Position numbers and translations under genes: made by a program
Shown here: positions 1-5,491 of the stretch, one piece after another
How the letters are laid out: each line of letters starts with the position of its first letter
Position numbering within the stretch: the stretch's first letter is position 1
Notes under the pieces: generated by a model
What the model was told of the DNA's origin: nothing
Database searches by the model: none
Seen by the model: the letters and a program-made list of their open reading frames with translations, nothing else
Virus record (IMG/VR): IMGVR_UViG_3300035190_000328
Coordinates: 1 to 53,058 of that record
Strand: one strand, 5' to 3'
Origin: a virus
DNA: 53,058 bases

Positions 1-120
1 ACTAAGAAAAAAAGATTCTATATAGAATTTTACCTTAAAGGTAGAGAATCTATAACTTTAGAATATGAAAAGCAAGAAATCTGGAAATCTATTTTAGAGG
101 AGTTAGATAAAAACCTTTAA
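1..120 (+). CDS. C-terminal end of an unidentified protein (5' truncated by window edge)
   Basis: Frame 1 is open from the first base and stops at TAA 118-120, giving the last 39 residues of a protein that starts outside the window. The visible part is charged (it begins TKKKRFYIEF and ends EELDKNL) and has no recognisable motif. It runs in the same direction as the following genes. The function cannot be judged from this fragment. Confidence 0.55.
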   Translation, partial: TKKKRFYIEFYLKGRESITLEYEKQEIWKSILEELDKNL

Positions 121-215
121 AAAATTTTTAAAAAAATTTAGAGGTTCAAAAAATTTAAAAAATTTTTAGGTACTTAAAATTTTCAAAAAAATTTTAAAAT
201 TTTTGAGTGTTTTGG
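121..215. other. A-tract/T-tract low-complexity segment
   Basis: About 95 nt made almost entirely of alternating runs of 4-7 A and 3-5 T. Such runs give intrinsically bent, easily melted DNA. It lies between a gene end and the C-rich patch at 228-251. It could be a promoter-upstream element or a DNA-unwinding element; the sequence alone does not decide. Confidence 0.5.
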
Positions 216-227
216 TAACACCTAGTA

Positions 228-287
228 CCACCTCCCCCAACCCACCCCACCTAAATCTTGCTGGGGTAAATAGCCCTGGGGTGTTTC
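228..287. other. C-rich patch with G-run complement and CTGGGGT repeats
   Basis: In a genome that is mostly A/T, positions 228-251 are almost pure C on the plus strand. The minus strand therefore reads as closely spaced G runs (4, 3 and 5 G plus GG pairs), a possible two-tier quadruplex. CTGGGGT then occurs twice (260s and 275-281) and can pair with the CCCCA upstream. No coding sense is apparent. It lies just upstream of the small gene at 309. Confidence 0.5.
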
Positions 288-308
288 ACATTTAAAATCC
301 ACAATACT

Positions 309-542
309 ATGAAACTTATTGATTACCTTAAATCACAAGGTGCTGTTTCAGCTACCTTAGTTAATGGCCCTAATGGTCAGTTTATCTCAGCTACTAAAGC
401 TGATGGTACCAAGTTCACATTACCTGTTGGTAAAAAGTCTTACAATGGTAAGCTTGCAGATTATACTGTCCTTGAAGTTGAGGCTGGTGTATTTGTTGCT
501 ACTGTTAATAACTATGAGACTGTTGAGACAGTTACTTTCTAG
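309..542 (+). CDS. hypothetical protein, 77 aa
   Basis: Small protein rich in Gly, Thr and Val with beta-strand-like alternation (for example KADGTKFTLPVGKKSYNGK), suggesting a compact all-beta fold. No signal peptide, membrane segment or catalytic motif is seen. The start follows a long AT leader, and the gene ends in TAG just before a strong hairpin at 553-590, so it looks like a single-gene transcript. The codon pattern and ATG context favour this frame over the overlapping Leu-rich +1 frame. Family not recognised. Confidence 0.75.
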   Translation: MKLIDYLKSQGAVSATLVNGPNGQFISATKADGTKFTLPVGKKSYNGKLADYTVLEVEAGVFVATVNNYETVETVTF

Positions 543-552
543 TTATAGTATT

Positions 553-590
553 ATAGAGCCTATTATATAGTAATATATAGTAGGTTCTAT
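553..590 (+). terminator. 16-bp hairpin after the 309-542 gene
   Basis: Arms 553-568 and 575-590 pair over 16 bp with two G-U pairs and a 6-nt loop. A pyrimidine-rich stretch (TCTTATTCTTT) follows. It lies 10 nt after the stop codon, so a terminator or 3'-end-stabilising hairpin is likely. The U-tract is interrupted, so termination strength is uncertain. Confidence 0.55.
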
Positions 591-760
591 TCTTATTCTT
601 TATGCTTTGTTTAGTAGTAATACTATTCTAAAGTAAAGCTGATACCCAAAGTCTTAGACAGGTAAGTGTTAAAAATTCAGCAAGTTGGTTGATGCATTTA
701 TACCAACATTATTTTATTATTAATCTTCTTTATCATAGGCAAGTAGGTTTAGTTTGATTT

Positions 761-864
761 AATTAGTAGACTATAGTAATATTAGACCAGCTCATGTTAG
801 GATAGGATACTTTGTAATCTTATTAAACCACTGTTCAGCTAATTATTACTATAGTTTATTAATT
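761..864 (+). ncRNA. putative structured RNA with ~25-bp closing stem
   Basis: Arms 761-786 and 838-864 are nearly perfect inverted repeats (AATTAGTAGACTATAG... against ...CTATAGTTTATTAATT) with only a bulge and wobble pairs. They enclose a 51-nt loop. A stem of this length in a gene-free region is unlikely to be random even in AT-rich DNA. It would be an RNase III-type substrate. Strand and function are inferred. Confidence 0.5.
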
Positions 865-951
865 AGTTATGTTCTTGATTATCAATGAATAATAATATCT
901 GCCATTTTGTCATGTCATTATATTTTAAAAGTTGTAAAACTTCTGAAAGTG

Positions 952-976
952 TTGATACTGTAGGGTGTGGTATCAA
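952..976 (+). other. 7-bp hairpin TTGATAC/GTATCAA
   Basis: Perfect stem TTGATAC (952-958) with GTATCAA (970-976) around an 11-nt loop. It can be extended outward by AGTG/CACT across a small internal loop. There is no U-tract, so it is not a standard terminator. It is part of the structured gene-free region. Confidence 0.4.
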
Positions 977-1057
977 TCCCACTCTTTAAATTATCTGCCA
1001 ATATGTCATTTTTCCAATTTTAACATAAAACTTATAGCTTTAACTTTAACATTTTAA

Positions 1058-1107
1058 AACTCTTTGAGTTCACCTGAGATTGATGTAATGTCAGTTTTGG
1101 GTGAACT
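1058..1107 (+). promoter_or_regulatory. two mutually exclusive hairpins (switch-like)
   Basis: AACTC (1058-1062) can pair with GAGTT (1066-1070). The same GAGTT is also part of the arm AGTTCACC (1067-1074), which pairs perfectly with GGTGAACT (1100-1107). The second stem is followed by a T-rich run (TTTCTTATTGTTTT). The overlap resembles an antiterminator/terminator pair upstream of the gene at 1244, but no ligand-type core is recognised. Confidence 0.35.
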
Positions 1108-1120
1108 TTCTTATTGTTTT

Positions 1121-1196
1121 AATAAAATTGTAGTACTATAATGTGATGTATACTGCTTAAATGCAAGGATAACAAGCTATGTACTACAATTTTATT
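1121..1196 (+). ncRNA. putative structured RNA with perfect 16-bp closing stem
   Basis: AATAAAATTGTAGTAC (1121-1136) and GTACTACAATTTTATT (1181-1196) are exact reverse complements around a 44-nt loop. The arm sequence closely resembles the arms at 2187-2254 and 2264-2378 (consensus GTAYTACARTTTTATT), so these are members of one family. It ends 47 nt before the ATG at 1244 and could be a leader or a separately processed RNA. Confidence 0.55.
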
Positions 1197-1243
1197 AATT
1201 CAGTTTTTGGTATACATTTTTATTAACTCAAACAAACAAAAAT

Positions 1244-1546
1244 ATGGCACAATTTCACATTTACCACTCTATTGGTAAGGATAGATTCCAAGAAGTAGAG
1301 AACCAACCAAGAGAATATGCTGGTTTTGTAGAAGCTAATTCTTTAAAAGAAGCTTATGTGTTATCACAAAATCAAGATGAAAATTGGAATATAACTAATC
1401 CTTGTAGAAGTACAAGTGTTGGAGATGTAATTCAAGCTGATGATGGATTTTATATGGTATGTGGTACAGGTTTTCAATTACTTGATATTATGAGTAAGAA
1501 TGAATCTGACCTTAATACTCTTGAAAATCAATCAACAGAGCAATAA
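1244..1546 (+). CDS. YodL-like small protein, 100 aa
   Basis: The C-terminal half contains RSTSVGDVI, then a short Asp/Gly turn and FYMVCGTGFQLL. This arrangement (H/R-S-x-S-V-x-D-V ... YYV...GF) is typical of the small YodL-type domains found in mobile elements and phages, whose biochemical role is poorly defined. The N-terminal half (MAQFHIYHSIGKDRFQEVEN) looks like a beta-alpha segment. The start is preceded by the A-rich leader AAACAAACAAAAAT. The domain assignment is by motif only. Confidence 0.7.
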   Translation: MAQFHIYHSIGKDRFQEVENQPREYAGFVEANSLKEAYVLSQNQDENWNITNPCRSTSVGDVIQADDGFYMVCGTGFQLLDIMSKNESDLNTLENQSTEQ

Positions 1547-1551
1547 TCTAG

Positions 1552-1655
1552 CTAATGTATATGGAAAGTCTGTTATATAATATACATTAGAAACACTACC
1601 TTTGGAGAATCTAAAGGTTACAGACCGTTAAGCATAAATGGCGAACATTAATGCA
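1552..1655 (+). promoter_or_regulatory. pseudoknotted leader upstream of the membrane-protein gene
   Basis: CTAATGTATAT (1552-1562) pairs perfectly with ATATACATTAG (1580-1590). Its loop contains GTCTGT (1568-1573), which is complementary to ACAGAC (1620-1625) outside the stem, an H-type pseudoknot. Two more hairpins follow: CCTTT/AAAGG (1599-1603/1613-1617) and GCATAAATG/CATTAATGC (about 1632-1655). The structure occupies most of the gap between the 1244 gene and the 1692 gene. It could be a cis-regulatory leader or a small RNA; no known riboswitch class is recognised. Confidence 0.45.
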
Positions 1656-1691
1656 TAAAGTATCAGGAAACTTGGTGTATAGGTTCATACT

Positions 1692-1946
1692 ATGAATAAT
1701 AGCACAGATACTTTATTTTTATTAACTCTAAAAACAAACAACGTGAAATACTTCATCTTATTCATTATCTTTATAGCTGTATTTGCAGCTTTATTCTTCA
1801 TACTATCATTATTTGGTATGTTATGGTTTAACTATCATTCAGTTATTACTGCCCCTAATTGGTTCTACGCTTATACTGTATTAATAGGTTGGTGGACATC
1901 AGGAATAGTAGCAGCTGATTATTATGAACAAGTAATAGACAAATAA
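1692..1946 (+). CDS. small inner-membrane protein, 84 aa
   Basis: Two strong hydrophobic segments, about residues 19-45 (YFILFIIFIAVFAALFFILS...) and 57-78, with a short polar N-terminus and a C-terminal YYEQVIDK. It looks like a two-pass membrane hairpin. Phage proteins of this kind include holins and superinfection-exclusion proteins, but nothing here identifies either. Another very small membrane ORF follows directly. The start at 1692 keeps a 15-residue polar leader; a shorter start cannot be excluded. Confidence 0.6.
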   Translation: MNNSTDTLFLLTLKTNNVKYFILFIIFIAVFAALFFILSLFGMLWFNYHSVITAPNWFYAYTVLIGWWTSGIVAADYYEQVIDK

Positions 1947-1947
1947 C

Positions 1948-2016
1948 ATGAAAACATTCAACAAAATAATAGGAGTAATTATAGTATTACTATATATTGC
2001 TGTTAAAATACTTTAA
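1948..2016 (+). CDS. possible 22-aa membrane microprotein
   Basis: ATG 1948 to TAA 2014-2016 encodes 22 residues (MKTFNKIIGVIIVLLYIAVKIL), a positively charged N-terminus followed by one hydrophobic helix. It starts right after the stop of the membrane-protein gene, as in a two-gene unit. Short single-helix proteins of this kind recur in this genome (31125, 12030), which supports it, but size alone makes the call tentative. Confidence 0.35.
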   Translation: MKTFNKIIGVIIVLLYIAVKIL

Positions 2017-2099
2017 ATTATGAAAAATAAAACATTTAAAAGTGTACTTAGAGTTTAATCAAGAATAAGAACCTTGCTATAAGTTTATTTATTTAAAAT

Positions 2100-2173
2100 C
2101 TAGTATTAGTTAAATAGGATAGAATAAGCCGACATTAGTTGGAAGAACCTGGGTTCGAGTCCCAGATACTAGA
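2100..2173 (+). tRNA. tRNA-like gene with an irregular anticodon arm
   Basis: Acceptor arms CTAGTAT (2100-2106) and ATACTAG (2166-2172) pair fully, with A2173 as discriminator. The T arm is perfect (CTGGG, loop TTCGAGT, CCCAG at 2149-2165). The D arm has GG in the loop and a weak 4-bp stem. The anticodon arm does not form the usual 5-bp stem with a 7-nt loop: the best pairing is CCGA/TTGG or CCGAC/GTTGG around CATTAG or ATTA, so no anticodon can be read with confidence. It is either a degenerate or atypical tRNA or a tRNA mimic. Confidence 0.6.
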
Positions 2174-2186
2174 CATATAAATTATT

Positions 2187-2254
2187 AAAACTGTAATGTA
2201 GATGAGAAAGTGACCCACCATACTCAGATAAATAGTAAACTATATTACAGTTTT
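2187..2254 (+). ncRNA. putative structured RNA, AAAACTGTAAT stem (unit 1)
   Basis: AAAACTGTAAT (2187-2197) pairs perfectly with ATTACAGTTTT (2244-2254) around a 46-nt loop, with extra flanking pairs from TTA/TTTTAA. The same arm sequences recur in the next unit at 2264-2378, and a close relative closes the stem at 1121-1196. No ORF is present. Confidence 0.5.
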
Positions 2255-2263
2255 ATTTTAATT

Positions 2264-2378
2264 AAAACTGTAATACAAATATAGTATAACACTATCGGCT
2301 AGTTATATTATATGTAAGAACAATAGGTGGAGATATTTATATCAGTGAAGCTTTAAATCCTTACAGTATTACAGTTTT
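2264..2378 (+). ncRNA. putative structured RNA, AAAACTGTAATAC stem (unit 2)
   Basis: AAAACTGTAATAC (2264-2276) pairs perfectly over 13 bp with GTATTACAGTTTT (2366-2378), enclosing 89 nt. It shares its arms with unit 1, so the two units are tandem paralogues, and left and right arms could also pair across units. It ends 24 nt before the ATG at 2403 and may be a leader for that gene or an independent RNA. Confidence 0.5.
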
Positions 2379-2402
2379 ATTTTAACTAAAATTAACTAAA
2401 TT

Positions 2403-2711
2403 ATGACCCAACTACAAATAGCTGAAAAGCTCAGAGAACAAATTAAAGAACAATGGCCTTATGTATCTACTATATTAGCTTTATATGCTAATAATACTGA
2501 TGGTAAATTTACTGAACGTATTCAAGATATGGTTGATAGATTATTACCTAGAGAGGTATTTTATTGTAATATTTACGAATTTAAACTAGCAAAAGTGTAT
2601 TACTATAGGGTATTTACAGATGATATAAAAGAAAAATTTACTATAGAATCATTACCAATCAACCAAGTATTATTTTCATCAGAAGATAATATGTTTGGGC
2701 ATTTAAAGTAA
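2403..2711 (+). CDS. hypothetical protein, 102 aa
   Basis: Mostly helical, charged protein (MTQLQIAEKLREQIKEQWPY...) with a more beta-like C-terminal half (FYCNIYEFKLAKVYYYRVFTDD). No membrane segment or known motif. It stands alone between structured RNA units: the 2264-2378 stem lies just upstream and a 25-bp stem begins 2 nt after the stop codon. Family not recognised. Confidence 0.65.
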   Translation: MTQLQIAEKLREQIKEQWPYVSTILALYANNTDGKFTERIQDMVDRLLPREVFYCNIYEFKLAKVYYYRVFTDDIKEKFTIESLPINQVLFSSEDNMFGHLK

Positions 2712-2712
2712 T

Positions 2713-2814
2713 ATTCTCTTTGTAATAGTTGTAATAGGGAATGTCTCAGTATAGAAGGACATATAGATTCAAGGGTTAATAAGCTTGTAGCTATTGCAAC
2801 TATTCTTAGAGAAT
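2713..2814 (+). ncRNA. putative structured RNA with 25-nt arms
   Basis: Arms 2713-2737 and 2790-2814 (ATTCTCTTTGTAATAGTTGT... against ...CAACTATTCTTAGAGAAT) pair over about 25 positions with four mismatches or wobbles. They enclose 52 nt. There is no U-tract at the end. It lies directly after the 2403 gene and could serve as its 3' end and as an RNase III substrate. Another hairpin, AATAGTA/TACTATT at 2855-2875, follows before the tmRNA. Confidence 0.5.
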
Positions 2815-2948
2815 TTATTAACGTAAACTTTCCTAATCGTATTGCAATCAGATTAATAGTATCTGTATTACTATTCCTTTAATATTCATACAAGAAATTA
2901 TGGTATTATCATATCCAGTAGGTTAAGCTGGGTTTTTATTTAAACTAT

Positions 2949-3326
2949 GGGGACGATGGGAAAGCCCTAATTAGTTAATTCAGCAAGCAAGTAACGCATT
3001 GTCTATTAATGTGTGCGTTTAATAAATTAGTAGATAACTTACAGATGGCAACACTGTAAACACTGAGGATATAATGTCCTTCAAGACTTCTATTACTTCT
3101 CCACTACAGGTAGTTCGTGAACCTGAAATGGTAGAAATGAAGCTTGCAGCTTAATTAACGAAAAACTCCAAATTTAAGGGAATATTAGAGTATAAATATT
3201 AGAACCCTTCCATTTCTTTATATGGTTAGATTTAGATATTTTGTATAGTTAGAAAACTATTCTAAACTTGTAGAAAACTGATTATTAATTAATTAGGATA
3301 CGAGGGTTCAACTCCCTCCGTCTCCA
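2949..3326 (+). ncRNA. ssrA: tmRNA (transfer-messenger RNA)
   Basis: Rescues stalled ribosomes by acting first as a tRNA and then as a short mRNA. The ends pair as an acceptor (GGGGACG 2949-2955 with CGTCTCC 3319-3325, then A3326). The T arm is perfect (GAGGG, TTCAACT, CCCTC at 3302-3318). A long helix 2 joins the tRNA-like part to the body (CCTAATTAGTTAATTCAG 2966-2983 with 3278-3297). An H-type pseudoknot PK1 follows: AACGCA/TGCGTT (2993-2998/3014-3019) and CTATTAAT/ATTAGTAG (3003-3010/3026-3033). From GGC at 3047, with A and G at -4 and -3 as in E. coli, an open frame of 35 codons runs to EMKLAA and TAA 3152-3154. Further hairpins lie at 3176-3209 and 3247-3268. The 378-nt length is close to the 363 nt of E. 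coli. The usual GGATTCGAC D-loop sequence is absent. Confidence 0.85.
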
Positions 3327-3347
3327 CTAATGCCAAGGCGTAGTTAG

Positions 3348-3408
3348 GACTAGTCAATGTAGCTCTTTGAGTGTAAAAGTAGGCATATCCTACTGCTAAA
3401 GACTAGTT
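3348..3408 (+). ncRNA. stem-loop with nested hairpin after the tmRNA
   Basis: GACTAGTC (3348-3355) pairs with GACTAGTT (3401-3408), and inside lies a perfect AGTAGG/CCTACT hairpin (3378-3383/3389-3394). It begins about 20 nt after the tmRNA 3' end, so it could be a processing signal for the tmRNA precursor or another member of the structured RNA group. Confidence 0.4.
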
Positions 3409-3442
3409 TATTGGCTACTATTTATTAATTTAAAATAACTTT

Positions 3443-3631
3443 ATGTTAAAACTAAATGATAATACAGGAATGGATATAATACATCAGGGGGTTAATAAAA
3501 AACTGCTTGAAAGAGTATTAGAAGCCAGAAAGTATATTACTGTTACAGAACAGATGAATATACTTAGTAGAATTAAAGCTAAAGCTAAATTAAACAGAAC
3601 TGTAGCTTATCGTGTAACAAACTATTATTAA
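3443..3631 (+). CDS. hypothetical protein, 62 aa
   Basis: Short, basic, mainly helical protein (GVNKKLLERVLEARKYITVTEQMNILSRIKAKAKL). The spacing of hydrophobic residues would suit a small helical DNA-binding or adaptor protein, but no helix-turn-helix can be asserted. The start follows AATTTAAAATAACTTT. A terminator-like hairpin at 3652-3683 closes the unit. Confidence 0.6.
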   Translation: MLKLNDNTGMDIIHQGVNKKLLERVLEARKYITVTEQMNILSRIKAKAKLNRTVAYRVTNYY

Positions 3632-3651
3632 AACCTTTATCAGTATCACTT

Positions 3652-3683
3652 AAAGAGTCTATTAGCAGTAGTAGGCTCTTTTT
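3652..3683 (+). terminator. Rho-independent terminator
   Basis: AAAGAG-T-CTA pairs with TAG-G-CTCTTT around a 10-nt loop and runs straight into TTTTT (3679-3683). It lies 21 nt after the 3443-3631 stop codon. This is the clearest terminator of the left part. Confidence 0.75.
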
Positions 3684-3696
3684 AAAACTTATAACT

Positions 3697-3855
3697 ATGA
3701 AATATCCACCAAGTTATTACAAAGAACTTCAAACTAAACTTGAAATAGATTTCAAGAATAAAATAAAAATAGAACAAGCTATTTATAAACAATCAGTAAT
3801 GGCTATGTTTACTACTAAAATAGACCATTCATTAGTAACTAATTATTGGAATTAA
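3697..3855 (+). CDS. hypothetical protein, 52 aa
   Basis: ATG 3697 to TAA 3853-3855. Helical, lysine-rich and polar (YYKELQTKLEIDFKNKIKIEQAIYKQ...), ending LVTNYWN. It lies immediately after the terminator and one base before the next gene at 3857, so the two are probably cotranscribed. No family recognised. Confidence 0.5.
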   Translation: MKYPPSYYKELQTKLEIDFKNKIKIEQAIYKQSVMAMFTTKIDHSLVTNYWN

Positions 3856-3856
3856 T

Positions 3857-4057
3857 ATGAAAACATACTTTTTATCTTTACAATCTACAAAAACTAAGCA
3901 TAATTTTTCTGGAATTATTGCAGTTACTGATTCTGGAAGTGTTTTAGACAATTTTGAAGAAGCTACAAAAATTATGGTAGCTATGGGAAATAAAATTCAT
4001 AGTTTATATACTGAAGTAGACGATTACATAGTACTATCATTTAACAATGTAACATAA
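3857..4057 (+). CDS. hypothetical protein, 66 aa
   Basis: Starts one base after the previous stop. The sequence alternates strands and a helix (KTYFLSLQSTKTKHNFSG... SVLDNFEEATKIMVAMG... EVDDYIVLSFNNV), consistent with a small alpha/beta fold. It shares the MKTxxLSL/MKTRTLFF type of opening with the next 45-aa ORF, so the two may be distant paralogues. Function unknown. Confidence 0.6.
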   Translation: MKTYFLSLQSTKTKHNFSGIIAVTDSGSVLDNFEEATKIMVAMGNKIHSLYTEVDDYIVLSFNNVT

Positions 4058-4068
4058 AATCCACAAAC

Positions 4069-4206
4069 ATGAAAACAAGAACATTATTTTTTAAAACTTG
4101 GTCAACTCAGAAACAAGTTTTAGACAGACTTACTGAACTTTATAAAATTAAAGTTGTAAGTAGTAATCCATTTAACAATGGTACATTAATAACATTTAAC
4201 TATTAA
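4069..4206 (+). CDS. hypothetical protein, 45 aa
   Basis: ATG 4069 to TAA 4204-4206, encoding 45 residues (MKTRTLFFKTWSTQKQVLDRLTELYKIKVV... TLITFNY). It looks like a strand-helix-strand mini-protein and lies 11 nt downstream of the preceding gene. It ends 4 nt before the next ATG, which fits a tight operon of small genes. Confidence 0.5.
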   Translation: MKTRTLFFKTWSTQKQVLDRLTELYKIKVVSSNPFNNGTLITFNY

Positions 4207-4210
4207 AACA

Positions 4211-4474
4211 ATGTTTACAAAATTTTCAAAAGAACCTATAAAAACTTGGTCTAACCAATGGATGATTGATAATGGTTATCATCATCTTCATGTAACTTTA
4301 ATAGATTTTAAGAAAGCTAATTCAGATAAATTAGAACTTAAACTAGAAAAAGTACATCATAAAATAGCTAAAGCTTTACCTTCTTATAATACTAATCAAC
4401 TACAACTTTTAAGAGAAGTAGCTGATAAGTTAAAGAATGTAAGGTTTAATTTTAAACTTTCAACACTTAAATAA
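4211..4474 (+). CDS. hypothetical protein, 87 aa
   Basis: Basic, largely helical protein with a His-rich patch (NGYHHLHVTLIDF) and a Leu/Lys-rich C-terminal half that may form a short coiled coil. No catalytic motif. It is separated by 1 nt from the following gene. Family not recognised. Confidence 0.6.
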   Translation: MFTKFSKEPIKTWSNQWMIDNGYHHLHVTLIDFKKANSDKLELKLEKVHHKIAKALPSYNTNQLQLLREVADKLKNVRFNFKLSTLK

Positions 4475-4475
4475 C

Positions 4476-4679
4476 ATGACTATTAATCAAATTATCCTTT
4501 TATTAGAAATATATAAAGGAGGTATAGAAGCTAAAGATGTTTTGGGTAATGTTACTGACTTTGAATTTCTTAGTAAACAAGAACTTTTTATCTTCAATGA
4601 TAAAATAGAAGCTGAAGTTACTGAAAAAGGATTTGATTTAGTTGCAGCTTTAAAAACAATAGCAAATTTAAATAAATAA
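4476..4679 (+). CDS. hypothetical protein, 67 aa
   Basis: Short helical protein (MTINQIILLLEIYKGGIEAKDV... AEVTEKGFDLVAALKTIANLNK). The pattern resembles a small winged-helix-like fold, with a helix, a turn with Gly-Gly and a final helix, but this is impressionistic. Part of the small-gene operon; the next gene starts 6 nt later after AAAAATT. Confidence 0.55.
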   Translation: MTINQIILLLEIYKGGIEAKDVLGNVTDFEFLSKQELFIFNDKIEAEVTEKGFDLVAALKTIANLNK

Positions 4680-4685
4680 AAAATT

Positions 4686-4961
4686 ATGCCAAAATTACCA
4701 GTAGAAAAAGTTACTCGTAGAAAATTCCTAGGTAAAACAGAAAACTTTGTAGATAAAGCTGAAAGATTACATGAAGGTAAGCATTTAAAAGCTTATTTAA
4801 GTGGTGCTAAGAGGTTTAAATCTTATAAGTGGAATCCTACTAAGCAAATACATGAGATAGTGTATTATCCTGTTTTAGAAGAGCTTTATGGACAATTTGT
4901 AGATAACTCTAAACATCTTCAATCAATAGAAGAATTTCCTATTGAAAAAATACTAGCTTAG
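4686..4961 (+). CDS. hypothetical basic protein, 91 aa
   Basis: Strongly basic N-terminal half (KLPVEKVTRRKFLGKTENFVDKAERLHEGKHLKAYLSGAKRFK has far more Lys and Arg than acid), then a more neutral C-terminus. Nucleic-acid binding is possible. It ends in TAG, whose last base is the first base of the GTG start of the next gene, so the two are probably translationally coupled. No family recognised. Confidence 0.6.
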   Translation: MPKLPVEKVTRRKFLGKTENFVDKAERLHEGKHLKAYLSGAKRFKSYKWNPTKQIHEIVYYPVLEELYGQFVDNSKHLQSIEEFPIEKILA

Positions 4962-5455
4962 TGAAAAGAAAAAGGATATTGTTGAAGAAATCTGATAAGA
5001 TATTCTCAACGCAGCTTATTATTGTAGAAGATGATTATCTATTACAATTAATTGAAGTATATCCATTTAAAGACATTAAAAAATACATTAAAGTACCAAA
5101 TAGTTTGTATCCAATGTTATTAGAATTAGATAAACAGTTTCATTCAGAAGAGAATGTTCAGAACCCTGTTATCTCAATATCTAATACACTAGCACAAGCT
5201 AAATTGCAAGTAGGTTATACGCCTGCTGAATTAAGTAAGTACCATATACAAGATGGTAAATCTCTTGAACTATTACATCATAAATTAAATGAGGTTAAGC
5301 CTAAATTGCAAGAACAAGTGTATTGTTCAGACAATAAAACACATGAATTTGGATGGGTAGTTAAGAGAAATGAAAGATCTCAATTAGATATTCTGGCTAA
5401 TGAGATTAGAAGTATATTCCAGAATAATACAAATCTTAGGCAATATGCCTATTAA
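4961..5455 (+). CDS. hypothetical protein, 164 aa (GTG start)
   Basis: Begins at a GTG that overlaps the preceding TAG by one base; the next in-frame ATG is far downstream, so the overlap decides the start. Basic N-terminus (MKRKRILLKKSDKIF), then mixed strands and helices with a long Lys/Glu-rich middle (ELLHHKLNEVKPKLQEQVY). No membrane segment or catalytic motif is recognised. Confidence 0.6.
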   Translation: MKRKRILLKKSDKIFSTQLIIVEDDYLLQLIEVYPFKDIKKYIKVPNSLYPMLLELDKQFHSEENVQNPVISISNTLAQAKLQVGYTPAELSKYHIQDGKSLELLHHKLNEVKPKLQEQVYCSDNKTHEFGWVVKRNERSQLDILANEIRSIFQNNTNLRQYAY

Positions 5456-5491
5456 TTAAAACAATTTTAAACAATTTTAAAACAAATTATC

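Larger units (their letters stand above)
591..1243 (+). other. 650-nt gene-free region rich in RNA structure
   Basis: No ORF with a plausible start fills this stretch. It holds several inverted repeats: TTTAG/CTAAA at about 609-632, GTTGGT/ACCAAC near 685-710, and the longer ones listed separately at 761-864, 952-976, 1058-1107 and 1121-1196. The phrase ATCTGCCA...TGTCAT occurs twice (about 897 and 991), so part of the region may be duplicated. The most likely content is small RNAs or structured leaders. Confidence 0.55.

Noticed and set aside
364-570. Leu-rich ORF overlapping the 309-542 gene
   Set aside because: It is a +1 shadow of the 77-aa gene with repetitive Leu/Ser composition and runs into the terminator hairpin.
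952-976. Possible extra tRNA fragment
   Set aside because: The hairpin has no acceptor or D-arm partners, so it is listed only as a hairpin.
3033-3059. Short 8-residue tmRNA tag reading D-N-L-Q-M-A-T-L
   Set aside because: The first base of that frame lies in PK1 (3026-3033) and the tag lacks a degradation-type end, whereas the GGC frame from 3047 ends in LAA. It is kept as an alternative only.
3116-3154. Tag start at CGT 3116 preceded by TAGTT
   Set aside because: It mimics the E. coli upstream TAGTC but lies 80 nt from PK1 within a small hairpin, and its frame is the end of the longer frame from 3047.
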